A DNA stretch of 64,000 nt from Pohlia nutans (GCA_022496805.1 CM040085.1:26193811-26257810), one strand, 5' to 3'; positions 1 through 11,985 are shown, numbered from the stretch's first letter. The notes: generated by a model not told the origin, from the sequence alone. Made by a program: numbers and translations.

Positions 1-2848
1 AATGATAAATAGGATCTCCTCATGTGGAGAGCTCATCCAAGATGATATACTGCATCACTTACCAGCTGATGTGGAAGGCTTACTCATATTACTTGAACAG
101 AGAAGCCATGAGGACTTGCATCTTATTGCAGCACATCGGGCAATCATCGCTCTTCTGTTCACTACCGTCGAACATGGTGACAGGTTTAATTTACAAACTT
201 AACATATCCCAACCTATATACATTGAGACTCATGTTTCTAGTGTAAATGTGAGAACCCCGGTTGAACTTAACAGTTGCGTTGCAGAAATTCGCGAAAGAT
301 ATTCATCAATGAGCCATTTTTCCCAGCTGGTCATGTATAGGTTTATAAAGAGGAGGATTGCGCGTGCAGTCTAAGAAGAGATTTTTTAAAATCTCGACTT
401 TATGATATTGAATTATAAGTTGCTGCATCTGTAGCTAAATGAGTGCCCCGTTTTGATTGCCTGCAGGCTTGTGGAAAGTAACCAGCTACTGAGCTCCCTA
501 GAACAACATCTTCTTGTGAACGCCTCTTCTTCTTTACTAGCCTCACCATCCTCTCCAGTTTTGAAGCAATTTTTTTTCTTGTTTATTGAAGGACAAGAAA
601 ATATAATATCACAGGGTCGGTTCCGCAGTATAAAGGCTGAGAATATTATGCTTGACATACTACAAGAAGCTTACATCAGTGGCTCTTTCAATTATGAGCT
701 GCCGTTACCTGCACTCAGGTGGATTATGAAGAAAGAAAGTCTATCTGCAATCAGCAAAGACCTACTTCTGAAGAATCTGAATGCTGGCGCAGAGGTTCAG
801 GCAACTATAGCACAGTTGGTTCATGAGCACGACTACGTGACCGAGGTCATATTGTCGCTTTTCCTCGACGTAGTTGAGAGGCATCTTGCAGATGAAATTA
901 GGATCGTTGCAACTGGACTTTCAAGCATCATCAGAGGGGACTGGAGCTTCGCAAAGAAATTTCACAGCCATGGGGTTGTGAGCACCCTGAGGCGGTTCAT
1001 TCTTTTGCAAGGTTGTAAGGCACCTCAAGCCACAGTTACGTCTTGTGTGGAGTTACTCTTTCAACTGCTTGTCGTGCTCGATGAATCCATGGCTGTGATG
1101 GATGAGGGCGCCTGGCTGGATATCGCAACCCAGGTACGTGTGCTAACCCATATAGCTGGAATAATTATTTTCTCTATTTGGCCCGCTTTTAACATTCTAC
1201 ATACTAATAATTTTATGTCAAATATCAGTTATAATCCTGGATGGTTTTGAATTCAAAGTGCACAAGAACATCTCTTGCGGTGTATGAACATGTACACCCT
1301 GGCTGGCATGTGAGTGATGCAGACGGAGAAACTCTTGCTGTTGCAATTGAACAACGGGAGCAGTATAAATGCTTCTAGTGTCCCACTGGTTAATCTTATT
1401 GCACTGATCATGCATAAATCTATTAGGATCCCTACACTAGAGGAAGCAGCAAGTAATGTGTGCATGAGTTACGAGCTTCGAGATGCTTTTGAACGGAACA
1501 TCGTGAATGCTTCCCAAAAGGGGTCCACATTGACCACAATAGACATCAACTCTGAAGACGGGATGAGCTTGAGAGCCTCCCTCTTGTTCCATGCCCTATG
1601 GTTGAGGTGGTAAGCCATATGACTCACTAGCCAATCCTGGGTTAATGTAACCCTTGTTAGTCCTTGCCCAGGCTACGAATGCATGCAACACTACGAATTG
1701 TTGAGGTTGCTGACAGCTGTGTATTGTATCGCAGTGTTTGCAAGGTAACACATGAAGAATCAAATGACAAGATTGAACGCAGTTTTTCAAAGGACTTCTC
1801 CGAAAAGATAACTTCCAGAATTGAATATCAACATCTCTTTCAGCTCCTCTGCTTCAGCAGACACTACATACAGATATTGACATCCTCTTGCCTTGTCGAA
1901 CATCTGTCACATGCAATGGAATGCGATGGCAAGCTCCAAAGGACCCTTGCTGAATGCTCTGAAAATCATCTAAGAAGTGTGACCTTAGTTTTGCAAGGTG
2001 CAGCATTGGGAAGCGCTGGCTTGTTGAGGAAGAATGCATGCATATGCATGATTAGGCTGTTTGCTACGACCGTGCTTAATCTGAAACAAAAGGAAGCCAT
2101 TACAAGAAGTCCGTGGTACAAAACGGTCGCAGAAGAACTATTGCTATCTCTGGCACACGTGCAAGTAAATATCACGGAAAACGAAGTTCATTATTCTGCT
2201 TCCATTCTCTCGGCCCTATTGTGCATTTCTCCTCCGTACAAATGGTTGCCGTCGGTCTTCAATTCTCAGGTTCTCACAGCAGCTGTAGATAGCTTTAAGA
2301 CCACCCAACATGTCACAGTTGGTACGGTTGATTTCTTTCTGGAGCTTCTAAAGGGAGGCTTCTTGGATCGTGAGCAAGTTGATGTGCTACGTGATTTATA
2401 CCAGGTGAGGACCTCCGTCTCACATCGTGGTTTCGTGGTTAATTCGTAAATGGATTCACTTAGCTTGTTTGTCATGCCTTTGTTTGTCATGCAGTATACC
2501 ATACCTTGAGAATATACCATACCTTTTTTTGAAAGTGGATCGCCATTTAAGAGAAATGGTTACATGCGCCAGGCTGTGCGAAGAAAATGCTACAGAGGAA
2601 GATCTACGACTCAGCACAACAAGGGTACCTTAGCTCCAGGAGTAAACAGTCAATCCTTCATGGACACAATCTCAAATCTCGAAGGTAAGATAGAAAATAT
2701 GGACTGTGGTACTCTTATCATGCACTTGGCTCTTAACGATACTAAAGAACATTCCTTCGGGCTGGGTGATGATGCACACACCTCTGAACTGAACAGCGAA
2801 TTTCTTTTGCTCGTCAAGATTGACGAGTTCCTGCAGAGGAGTGTCTAA
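1..2848 (+). CDS. PRD1: PRD1-like meiotic double-strand-break protein, 3' part (5' end outside window)
   Basis: PRD1 (plant counterpart of animal MEI1) is an alpha-helical repeat protein of the meiotic double-strand-break machinery that acts with SPO11 in the nucleus. Visible exons: 1-183, 467-1133, about 1323-1609, 1672-2404 and one or two terminal exons to the stop at 2846-2848. The translations follow the C-terminal half of plant PRD1: DDILHHLPADVEGLL then LVESNQLLSSLEQHLLVN across the first intron, later SPWYKTVAEELLLSLA, and near the end LIMHLALND. Splice phases agree through 2404. The last part is unresolved. The frame holding VDRHLREMVTCARLCEE stops at 2631-2633, while the terminal reading (GTLIMHLALND to the stop) lies in another frame that overlaps it from about 2564. 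No intron of normal size joins them, so either my terminal splice model is wrong or the gene carries a frameshift. Identity fairly sure; terminal exons uncertain. Confidence 0.8.
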
Positions 2849-3960
2849 AGACATGTAGAGATTGAAGAATAACAGTTACTCTTGACAGTGACGATTAACA
2901 GAATTGGCTGAGTATGAAATGCAAGAAAAACCAATGAAGAGCTTTGACAGTTCGCAAGAGAAATCGCAGTCATCATATCATCAGACAGTCACTTGAAGGA
3001 CTTGGATTTGCTCACCAAGTGGTGAGAATCACAACTAAGCAATGGGAATACTGTACCAAGGTAATACGACTGATTGTCACATTTTGGAAAAGGTAAGGTA
3101 AGGGGTATAGTTGCCGTCAGTTTAAGCATTTCAACCTACATGGAGTGCTGATTTTCAATGATAAGAAATTGCAGCACATAAAACTTTGGGTTTAATAACC
3201 AAGCTCAATTTTTAATTAATTTTTTCACAATGTATGATTTTGTTATAAATTTTCAAACTTAATATGCATAGACCACTATTGATGTTAGTAGGTGTACCAA
3301 TAACTGTCTTTCATTTCTAGTCCAATCAGATTGCTAACTTGGTATTCATAATTAATGCTTGTGATAACTAGATTGAGAACTCCTGAAGTTGAAACAGGTG
3401 CTTTTATAGGTGACCACAATTGGTACCTAACAGTTTCTGGTGCTTCTACCTTAACACTACAATCTTCATAAATCTTTTCATAACAGTCCAAGATTCAAAT
3501 TGCCAGGGCCAGACAAGGTTTGCAGATGGACTGTCGAAGATATAATCTGATTCTATTAATTGGTGAGACATGATTCTTCAGTGTTGGGTCCCAAAGATAC
3601 GCATCACTGACATTCAAGAAACTCACTGCCAGTTTGAAAAACTCAAGGCTAATTTCAAAATTCAAGTTCTATACCGAAAATAGATCATATCTGTGCCTAC
3701 TTTTACAGAAATGGACTGCCAGTCAACTTTCCACCGTTGTAAGACCCTGCCTTGCATGAAATAGCCAGAAAATGACTGTAGGTTTAGGTTCAGTGTGGGA
3801 TTCAAATCAGAATTTCCAACAAGTATCCTCCACAATTGCCTTCTTCCGAAGAACATACCGAGCTCCCTTCATTACAACCCCAGAACTCAACAATTGCACA
3901 AACAGTAATAACATTTTAGTATTATATTATCTAACATTTACCTACGCTGTATTGGCATAA
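2849..3960. other. PRD1 3' flank with a dispersed repeat
   Basis: No gene seen. About 3105-3455 holds a diverged copy of a repeat that recurs in the opposite orientation at about 52460-52850. Shared stretches include the blocks around 3230-3300 and 3330-3370. The rest of the interval shows nothing recognisable. Confidence 0.5.
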
Positions 3961-4435
3961 ACCCTAATCATCAATACATCACTGAGAAAGCAGTAGTACC
4001 GACACCCTAAAACGAAAACTACTACTTCTAGAAACGGCAATTTCCGAGAGGTGATGATCTGCAACCAGCAATGAGTCACACCGACCATCGTGCTCGTCAT
4101 GATCGTGCTCACTAGGTCTTAGGAATTACAAATGCCTCGAGCGTCATCATATATAACAAAAAGCACGAGTGATCTGACAAAGAGCTTTCCACTTTCTGTC
4201 CTGACATAAAACCTAAACACCAACACATCACTGAGAAAGCAGTAGTACCGACACCCTAAAACGAGAAGTACTACTTCTAGAAACTGCAATTTCCGTGTTT
4301 TTGGTTTAATTATCTGCAACCAGCAATGAGTCTAAGTGCTCACTAGGTCTTGGGAATTACAAATGCCTCGAGCATCATCATATACAACAAAAAGCACGAG
4401 TGATCTGACTAAGAGCTTTCTACTTCCTGCAAAAA
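3958..4435. repeat. Tandem duplication (2 x ~235 bp) downstream of SEC61 beta
   Basis: Two adjacent copies, about 3958-4196 and 4205-4432, share long near-identical blocks, for example CACTGAGAAAGCAGTAGTAC and GGAATTACAAATGCCTCGAG. The second copy abuts the 3' end of the minus-strand SEC61 beta gene, so it probably contributes its 3' UTR or terminator region. Copies differ by point changes and a small indel near 4055-4110. Confidence 0.8.
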
Positions 4436-4517
4436 ATTACAAGGCCATAAGCGCCAAAACTATATGCCCGAATCAAAATTCCAAAAAGATGAGATGAGAT
4501 GAGATTGATCTCACGAG

Positions 4518-4862
4518 CTACGCCTTGGATCGGGCGCCGTAGAACTTCCCGACGACGTGAAGGAGGGTGACGAATCCGATAAACATGACGCTCATGACGA
4601 GCACGACGGTCGGCGTGATCTTCAATCCCGGGGCGTCGTCGGTGTAGAACCGGAGCATGTTGTTGTTGTTGCCACCCTGGAAGGCGCCGCTACCACTGCC
4701 ACTGCCGCTGCCGGTGGAGGTCGTGCGTCTCCGCCTCAGCCCGGCACCGCCAGTGCCCTTGGGCGGAGCTCCGGAGGAGGAGGCTCGGGCGATCCCGGCA
4801 CCTGCACTCCCCCGAGCTGACGACGCCGTCGTCGACGCCTGGCTCTGTGACCCTTTCGCCAT
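4518..4862 (-). CDS. SEC61B: Protein transport protein Sec61 subunit beta
   Basis: Small tail-anchored subunit of the Sec61 translocon of the ER membrane. The 114-residue protein starts MAKGSQSQ. It has a Ser/Ala/Gly-rich cytosolic N-terminus, a basic GLRRRRTTS stretch, a Gly/Ser run, and the family signature [20 protein letters not shown] leading into one C-terminal membrane segment ([19 protein letters not shown]) and a short lumenal tail. The frame stays open upstream to 4907 ([15 protein letters not shown]), but the internal ATG at 4862 matches the family length and start better. No intron is needed in the coding region. It sits between two independent tandem duplications, one on each side. 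Confidence 0.93.
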   Translation of the reverse strand: MAKGSQSQASTTASSARGSAGAGIARASSSGAPPKGTGGAGLRRRRTTSTGSGSGSGSGAFQGGNNNNMLRFYTDDAPGLKITPTVVLVMSVMFIGFVTLLHVVGKFYGARSKA

Positions 4863-4914
4863 CGCTTGCTTACTTTTCCCAAAACCTCTGAAAACACGAG
4901 AATTCAAAGCTTGA

Positions 4915-5250
4915 AAACCTCTGGAAAACGAGAATTCAAAGCTTTACTGCTGATGCGTTTGAAGTGCGCCGATTCTTCAAACCCCAAACAAAGCGGATTG
5001 TGTTGCGAGACACCAGATTGTGCGTAAAATTCCTAAACTGCAGCAAAAGAAGCGCCACAAACGACGGATGAAAGAGCGAGAATTCAAAGGTTTACTGCTG
5101 ATGCGTTCGGAGTTCGCAGATTCTTCAAACCCCAAACGGAGCGGCAATCAAGCTCTGAGTAAGGAGGCACCGGATTGTGCGTAAAATTCCCGAAACTGCA
5201 CCAAAAGAAGAGCCGCAAAGGACGGACGGAAGAGCGAGAATTCCTTTGTA
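4915..5250. repeat. Tandem duplication (2 x ~160 bp) in the SEC61 beta 5' region
   Basis: Copies at about 4925-5083 and 5080-5245 share GAGAATTCAAAG, TTTACTGCTGATGCGTT, GATTCTTCAAACCCCAAAC and GATTGTGCGTAAAATTCC. The gene is on the minus strand, so this is its promoter or 5' UTR. The duplication may have doubled promoter or leader elements. Confidence 0.8.
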
Positions 5251-5544
5251 ATGAGGGGCGGAAATGCAAACCTCTGTAAGCGCGTGGAGATTGATCGGAG
5301 GAGTATGAGTAGGAGTATGAGGTCGTGAGGGTTGTGGAGGACACCACAGTTGACTGTCGAGACAGAGTCTGACGAAGAAGGCTCTCGGTCGTAGGGCCCC
5401 GAGTTTGGTCCTACGACCTCGTCCTTTGAGGTCGGCGATGCACCTGTAACCGTGGCGCGTACGTAGACATTAGGGTCGAATGTCCTATAACCACCAACTT
5501 AAGGTTTTTGTGCTATTTTCAGTAGCGCTAACTTATATTTAGAG

Positions 5545-5815
5545 CTAACTTCATAACATTCAGTAGCCTGCCTTTTAGTTTCATCCGCCTTTATATATGG
5601 AGTGACCAGTGATTTGTTATTGAATGGACTATTGAATCAAATAAACAATTACAAAACATTGTTGAATTGTAATTGAGTGAGTGCTTTTGATTACTATTCA
5701 CCATCGTTGATTGCTCTTGCTTAATGCCACCTGCCCCCATAGCTACTGATGTGATGTGGAATATCCCACATCATTCTGTTGGGGGAAGGCAGTAGTCACA
5801 GAGGCTACTAAATGT
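5545..5815. repeat. Dispersed repeat, copy 1 (LTR-end-like)
   Basis: About 250 bp that recur in the same orientation at about 54205-54450 (shared: ATTGAATCAAATAAACAATTA; GAGTGAGTGCTTT; TTGCTCTTGCTTAATGCCACC). The AT-rich body with a repeated 'ATTGAAT' leader resembles a degraded LTR end, but no paired LTR or internal domain was seen, so the class is a guess. Confidence 0.55.
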
Positions 5816-6724
5816 TATGTAATTGATTTTCCTCTTGTAGGGCTCAAGAAATTTTTCACAAAGAATAAAAAAATTGTAAGATTTTATTGCAAATGTTGAA
5901 ATCACTACAAATTTCAAAAGTGAAAAGTTCTTGTGGCCACATATCATCATGTAGGTATCCCAATATCCACTCATAATAACATCCAAAACCACCACTTACT
6001 TATGGGCAATCTTTGGCATGTCATTGTTCTACTTGCTCTTGAATTGTGGTAGTTTTTGGGTCTTGTAATTGGTGGCTCTAAAGAAGTCACTACAATGTGA
6101 TTATGAGGGCCACGATGGTGGTTATATGACATTTGACTTTAGGGTTTTAAACATGAACAAGTAAGGGCCTCCTTCCATATATCGGTTGGGCCGCTCAAGG
6201 GTCCTGGAAAGTTGAAGAACTACTGATGCCATACTGTTATGACTCAGTTAAAACTAGTTACAACGGCTTAACGATAAGATTAGATCGTTACGATAAGTTG
6301 TAGATTAAGTTGAACGTTGTAGAACGAGACACAAGGTGATATTGAAAACAAGGATGTGATATTTTAAAACAATAGTAACGTTGTAACGAGGTTCTAAGAG
6401 TGTATGTGTAGTAGTATTGGTAGGATTTTGTTAATGTTCTTGTAACGATGTTCATTGTAACATTATACTAGGCATTTAGTAGTCAATACAATACTAGAAA
6501 ATTCAACGTCCAAATTAACAGAGAAGCGTTGATATTTTATGTTGTTTTGGACGCGTTGTATTGAACAATAAGCAACAAAAATCTGTTGATTTTTTCTGTT
6601 GATCTAGTCAAATAAAATTAAAAAAATTAAAAAAATAACTTTTTTTTCATTGCCCAAAATTGTTAGGCAGAAAAACTTCTTTTTTGGCTGCCCAGCGCCT
6701 TCGGGCAGCCAAGCTGCACACCCA
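5816..6724. other. Gene-poor AT-rich interval
   Basis: No gene found. Around 6640-6720 it carries GGCTGCCCAGCG and GGGCAGCC motifs like those near the right end of the TTAA element at 31759-32288, so part may be a degraded copy of that family. Confidence 0.35.
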
Positions 6725-6805
6725 CAGTTGCTACTCGGGTTCGAACTCGGAACCTCACACTTAATGACTCAATACTTTAATCAATTCACCACCATTAGAA
6801 TTCAA
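6725..6805 (-). repeat. tRNA-derived SINE head or tRNA pseudogene
   Basis: On the minus strand the segment reads as a degenerate tRNA: an A-box-like TGGTGAATTGATTAAAG followed about 30 nt later by a good B box (GAGTTCGAACCC). This spacing is that of an internal RNA polymerase III promoter. Stems are poorly conserved, so this is not a functional tRNA. A SINE body downstream was not delimited. Confidence 0.5.
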
Positions 6806-7319
6806 TGATCACAACATTATTTTTTTATTACATATACACTTACAATTCGGTGTTATGGAACTCAGTAGACTTTGAAGACCATTTTGGTATAGAATTTTTT
6901 TTTTTTCAAAACTCTTTGGAAAAAAAAAAGTTGGGAAATCAAGTTAAATTTCATCTCCAAAAATTCGTCTGTGATTTTGAGCTCCATTCAAAAGTTATAG
7001 ACCAAATTCAGAGAGGGTGTTTGAAAATATCAAAGAAAATATTTCTTGCTACCCCACTCTAAATTTTGCCTATACCTTTTGAATGGAGGCTCAAAATCTC
7101 AAACGGATTTTTGGAAATGACATTTAGCTTGGTTTTCCGACTTTTTAAGTTCATAGGTTTTTGAAAAAAGTTATTCTACTATGACAAAATGGCTGTCAAA
7201 GTCTACTAAGTTTTTTTTTTTAAGAATTGTGAATGATTAAGTTAAAAAGAAATTCAGAGTACATAGAACTTCAACCATGGTGTTTTAAATGTTGTTCAAA
7301 TGAGGGTGTTTTGAAGTCA

Positions 7320-8581
7320 TAATTGTGTGCTTTGACGGCCTACAAACATGTTTTCGAGCTGAACTAATGGCTATCCATAGAACACTTAGATTGATCACTA
7401 CTAAATACCCAAACGAACCAGCACATATATTTACAGACTGCCTCAACTGCCTATACAATCTAAACACACACATCAAACATCCAACCACACACAACAATCA
7501 CGCGGATAAAACCATACTAACAAGCATGGTAGAAATGTTAAAAACTCATACTCAACCCACCACATTCCACAAAGTCAAAGCACATATAAACATTAAAGGC
7601 AACGAACAAGCGGATAATCTTGCAAAAATGGGAGCCAGAAAAGAATACTTCAGAGCCACAAGTTCATATGAATTTGCACATACTACACCATTTTATTTTC
7701 AAAAAGATATATGGCCAGGACCTATAAAGCGGCCAGATAAAGGCCCCGTCAGATGTTTCCAAACATACCTAACCAAATACGACCAAGAAAATAACCTTGA
7801 AGAAATGGCAATCGAATTTCCAAACATTAGCAAATGGACCATGAACCCAAACATCGATAACGAACTATCCAACACATTTTGGTTTAATCCTACAATCATT
7901 GACTCACAAAAAACAATCATATTAAAACTTCGTACCGGCCAATATATGGGTAATGCTAGAAAACAACTATATTTTGGAAGAGAAAGATTCCCCTCAATAA
8001 CATGTTCTATCTGCAACTCTGCAGATGCAGACACATGGCTACATGCACTTCTAAAATGTAGTCATCACCATATTCACGCCATTAGAGTCAAAAGACACAA
8101 CAAAGCAGTTTGGGAACTAAGGAAACTAATCCTCTCATCACAAAAATCTAGATGTTACACCCTCATGAACGCAGGAACATTCAACAATAACCCCCAAGAA
8201 AACACAGTACCCCCATGGCTACTGCCATGCACATGTGAACAACAAAGATGCCATTGCAACGCTAGATTCAAACCAGACATCCTCTGTGTAAAAGGACTCC
8301 CATACAAAAATGACCCACCATCACATCCATCAGACAACCTCACAATTCAATTTATTGAATTTACATATTGTAATGACAGATTCCCACAAACAACAATAGA
8401 TATCAAAAATAAAAAATACCAACCACTTATTAACAGCATTATTAATTTAGGATGGAAAGTGGACCCACTCATAGTCATCACGGCAGGAGCTAGAGGCACA
8501 ACACATATTCCCTCAATGAAACTCCTCGAAACAAAATTTAAACTACCAGAAACCGCCATTAAACACACTTGTCTCAGGTAG
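7320..8581 (+). pseudogene. 5'-truncated non-LTR retrotransposon (LINE), RNase H / zinc-knuckle / nuclease-like C-terminus
   Basis: An intact 418-codon frame without the upstream endonuclease and reverse transcriptase domains, as left by truncated target-primed insertion. RNase H: Glu13 in FRAELMAI, Asp38 in IFTDC and Asp97 in HINIKGNEQADNLAKMGA, the classic KVKAH..GNEQAD block. A CCHC-like knuckle follows (Cys227, Cys230, His240, Cys245) and then RHNKAVWELRKLI. The last 110 residues contain KPDILC (Asp318), FIEFTYCND (Glu345) and a Lys cluster at 361-364, which resembles a PD-(D/E)XK endonuclease fold. That last assignment is inference. Plant L1-type LINEs with RNase H normally lack such a domain. 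The absence of stops suggests a fairly young copy. Confidence 0.8.
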
Positions 8582-8990
8582 ATGGGACGGGGCCGGTTGG
8601 TTGGTACAAACTTTCCTGCTTATGAATAATTCACTAGCAGCACCAAGTCATGTATATCACAATAAACGCTCAGACGGACTCCACGGGAATCAAACCCGGA
8701 CCGTACAATTGTAACATAAACACCCTTCTCCAACCAACCTTGGAACCATGACTTGGCGACCTCCAGCAAAACAAACACCAATTTATACCCGTGCAAGTTA
8801 TAATCTAACGTATTTTACTAGTGTTACTAGTATTTATCTCTGGTCATTAAAGTGTCTATTCTCGAAAGAGGTGAGTAGTCTTGTACCAATGGACCTTTGT
8901 CCGGTGGGCATTGGCTCATTGTCAAGACGAACAGACACTTTATTCACGCCGGCCTCGAAAGGGGTCCGGTGTTCATATCTATCTATCTGT
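8582..8990 (+). mobile_element. Probable LINE 3' UTR and tail
   Basis: Non-coding sequence that continues from the LINE frame and ends near a short TATC microsatellite at about 8977-8990. It contains the tRNA-like structure described separately. The exact 3' boundary and target-site duplication were not found. Confidence 0.4.
8640..8757 (-). other. tRNA-like stem-loop segment
   Basis: Closed by an inverted repeat of about 10-11 bp (CCAAGTCATG at 8644-8653 against CATGACTTGG at 8748-8757). On the minus strand it contains an A-box-like TGGTTCCAAGGTTGG and a T-arm-like CGGGTTTGATTCCCG with a 4-bp stem and 7-nt loop. It could be a SINE head, or part of the LINE 3' UTR used for reverse-transcriptase recognition. 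Confidence 0.4.
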
Positions 8991-9726
8991 GCTTTGACGC
9001 TTTTCAACTTTGGAGATTATGTTCATAACCTTGTTAAGAGTTTGTATAATTTTTTTTCAAACCAATTGGAATTATTTGTCATGGGTGCCCGAAATTGCCC
9101 AAAATTTAAAAAATCACCTTTTCAGAAATAACTTTTTAGTTGCAACTTGAATTGATCAAGAAATTACCCTAAAATTTTGTTGATTTGGTCATTGCAGTAT
9201 TCAAATCAACAGAAAGTAGATAGCAATTAGTTGGTTTTTACAAAAAGTTCAAAAATTAGTAAAATCAATTGGCCTGTCCATCTTCACAATACAAACTCTA
9301 CTGAAGTTTTTGGCTTTCAAAAATTCCTTGGTGAACCTCAATATTGCAAATGAAATGCATCAAACACCACTAGAACATAATCTCTACCCCCAATTACGAC
9401 AAAAAATCAAAATTTGAAAAAGATCGTTTTCTGACCGTGGGCAGTCATTACTATTTGCCTATTTGGGTCACGACCAAAAAATGGTCGATCGGTCACTTAG
9501 GGGTTAACATTAAATTGGATTCTTTTCCACATTGGAGTTTCGGTCTCACCCATATTATTAAAATTTTAAATAAAGAATCCAATTTTATTTTTTTGCATTT
9601 CAATGGTTGCTATATTATTGTATAGAATTTGAAACTACCATATAAAGGCTCTATGTTTGGACTAGAAAATAACTATTTTCACTTCAAATTCTATCATATG
9701 ACATTCCTACATTGATTGAGAGATAC
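8991..9726. other. Repeat-derived interval with one TTAA-element right end
   Basis: No gene. A right terminus, CTTAGGGGTTAA, ends at 9507. The preceding GGGCAG and GGTCGATCGGTCAC sequence resembles the right end of the element at 31759-32288. Its left end was not found, so the copy is probably truncated. Confidence 0.4.
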
Positions 9727-10768
9727 ATAACCCCTAAAGGACCAAGTGTCCTAACTAGGACATTTAGAGAATCGGGTAGGTTCCGGTGAACACATTTTTA
9801 ATCGAATTTTGAAGGAAATTTAATAGTAGATTCCCCAATGTGCCACGAAAATGGGGATTCTTTTTTTTTTTGAATTCCGACACCGTATGTGAAAGTTATG
9901 AGGGGAAATGTGTTTTTTTTCAGGAGAAAGGGCAACGGGGCAGTAGAGAAATAGTTGAATTTTAGTAGGGGGCAACAAGATGGGCAGCGTGTGGAAAATG
10001 GGGTGAACTGTGGTGGGCAGAAGACCACCCCATTTTCCAAACTCATTAAAAAAAAAATTAATAATATTTTTAAAATTTAAAATAATGTTTTTATAAATAA
10101 AAATTATTATTTTAATCTGAAAATTATTATTTTAAACTAAAAGTTCAATTTTTATAATTAAAAAATATTATTCAAAATTTTGAAAATTAAAATCATTTTT
10201 AAAAAATAAAAAATAAAAATCGTCCAATGAGGGACTGCCACGTGGCAATACACTTTGAGAGTTAGTGGGGTCATGAACATTGGAATGGGTTGGCACTTCA
10301 ATTCCCTTCCTCCACCCAGAAAGTCAAAAATATTGCAATTCCAAAAACATATAGTCTTTTTTGAAGTTTTAAACCCCTAACAAGTGCAAGGTGTTCTTCA
10401 ACATCCTAAACATCTCCAAACGCAACGAAAATTGGTACACAACTAAGTAACATCATATAGAATGTGAAAGTGAAGTGCGACAGGTTTCGGTAGTGAGGTT
10501 TTTTTGATGTAGCCATGGTCAAACGCATCTGAAATTTTCGGGCATGTGTTTTTTTGGGGTGTTTTTTTCCATCAAACGCAATTATCTTGCAATCCGTGCG
10601 GTCAAAATCAACAAAATTTGTTGTGTATGTTTTTCAAGTAGTTTAAGACAAGATCTTACGGTTAGAAGGTAAAAAATAACATTTTTTTGGATTTTTTGCA
10701 TAGGGGAGTGAAAATGGCAACATTGGAGTGTTTTTGGAGGAAAAACACTCCGGTCCTTTAGGGGTTAA
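9727..10768. mobile_element. piggyBac-like TTAA element, family A, long copy
   Basis: Left end ATAACCCCTAAAGGACCAAG, right end GGTCCTTTAGGGGTTAA. The inverted termini are about 13 bp or longer and the presumed TTAA target is mutated to ATAA on the left. About 1.04 kb, no transposase frame. The left 60 bp match the element at 47699-48270. Confidence 0.7.
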
Positions 10769-11167
10769 ATCTTACATGAAGATTATATTCCAAAATTAGA
10801 AAAGTTGAAATAGAAAGCCCTCTATAGTGATTATTTCATAATAATCATAACACAATAATTTTTTTACTGAAAACCTTTGTAAATAAAGAGTATGTTAGAG
10901 AGAGTTTGTCTATCCATGTCTCAAGGACATGACATGGTTATTTCATATCAGATCGATCCAGTGTAAAAATGTGCAAGAATTTTGAATATATAGGGATTAT
11001 ACACAGAAGACATTCTGATTGTGGTGGAGATACAGAAATTGAGGCTATTCCAGTGCTGAATGAGAAACGGGATTTTGCCTCCAAAACCATTTAGATTCTT
11101 GGGAATGCAAGATCATCTTTGCACCAAGTCCATGAACATTATATCATGATCCAAATTCATTGAGTAT
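10769..11167. other. Unannotated AT-rich interval
   Basis: No gene, RNA or repeat structure recognised. Confidence 0.3.
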
Positions 11168-11320
11168 CACTACAGCAGAATGAGTCTTTTCTCAATGGGC
11201 ACTGCTCACTTGGTGAGTGCAACTGGTCACATAAGACAAAGTTGACTTTTGTCTTATGTGACCAATTATACTCATCAAGTGAGATGTGACCACTGAGAAA
11301 AGACTCATTCGACTGTAGTG
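11168..11320. mobile_element. CACTA-type MITE (foldback)
   Basis: Near-perfect hairpin of 153 bp with ends CACTACAGCAGAATGAGTC and GACTCATTCGACTGTAGTG. It is flanked by the 3-bp direct repeat TAT (11165-11167 and 11321-11323). The CACTA terminus plus a 3-bp duplication are hallmarks of the CACTA superfamily. A truncated relative starts at 26689. Confidence 0.8.
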
Positions 11321-11985
11321 TATATACACAACACACAAGAAATTATATGCACTAACGGGTTGGGAATCATCCTTCGATTACCAACAAGTCTAATTGAATG
11401 CTAAAGGCTCCACATACCAAACGTCTACCTTTGGGACCCGCCAAGAAGGCTACATCCACCGGCGAGTCCCACCAAACATCATTACAAATCCGTCCAACAA
11501 TTTATAGCAGATGCAACACAAAAGAATGGGATGCAGATGCGATCCTCTTTAAAAAGCACACATTGTTGCCTTTGTATTAATTTTTAGACACGACCAAGGT
11601 GCTGAGAGCCATAACGTACTAGATAGCCTACAACTCATGTCATACATTAGTGGTCTTATTTTGAGTACACTATGGAGAGTTGAGATTAGAAAGAGTTGAG
11701 GAGTTCTCTATAAAGATTTGGAATACACTATGAAGATTGTGGGCGTAAGAAAATACATTACAGGTTGTAACGTCACTACTTAGAACCAATCTGAAGCTAC
11801 CACAACGATCCTCACTTCCTCGAGCTATAGCATGTCAATCAATTTTGGCCGTTCCATAGTGTGGAAAATTGCTTCATGATGGCTTTTCACAATAGCCTTT
11901 TGTGCCATGTGCCTCTGTTGTTGCGACCCATTTTCTTCTCAAACAACTCATGCACATTCTTCACAACCTTATTGAATTTTGTACA
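11321..11985. other. Unannotated interval
   Basis: A 60-codon open frame at 11398-11580 has no recognisable family. Nothing else seen. Confidence 0.25.

Noticed and set aside
4557..4914. Plus-strand frames of 85-87 codons
   Set aside because: Antisense to SEC61 beta, produced by its GC-rich repeats.
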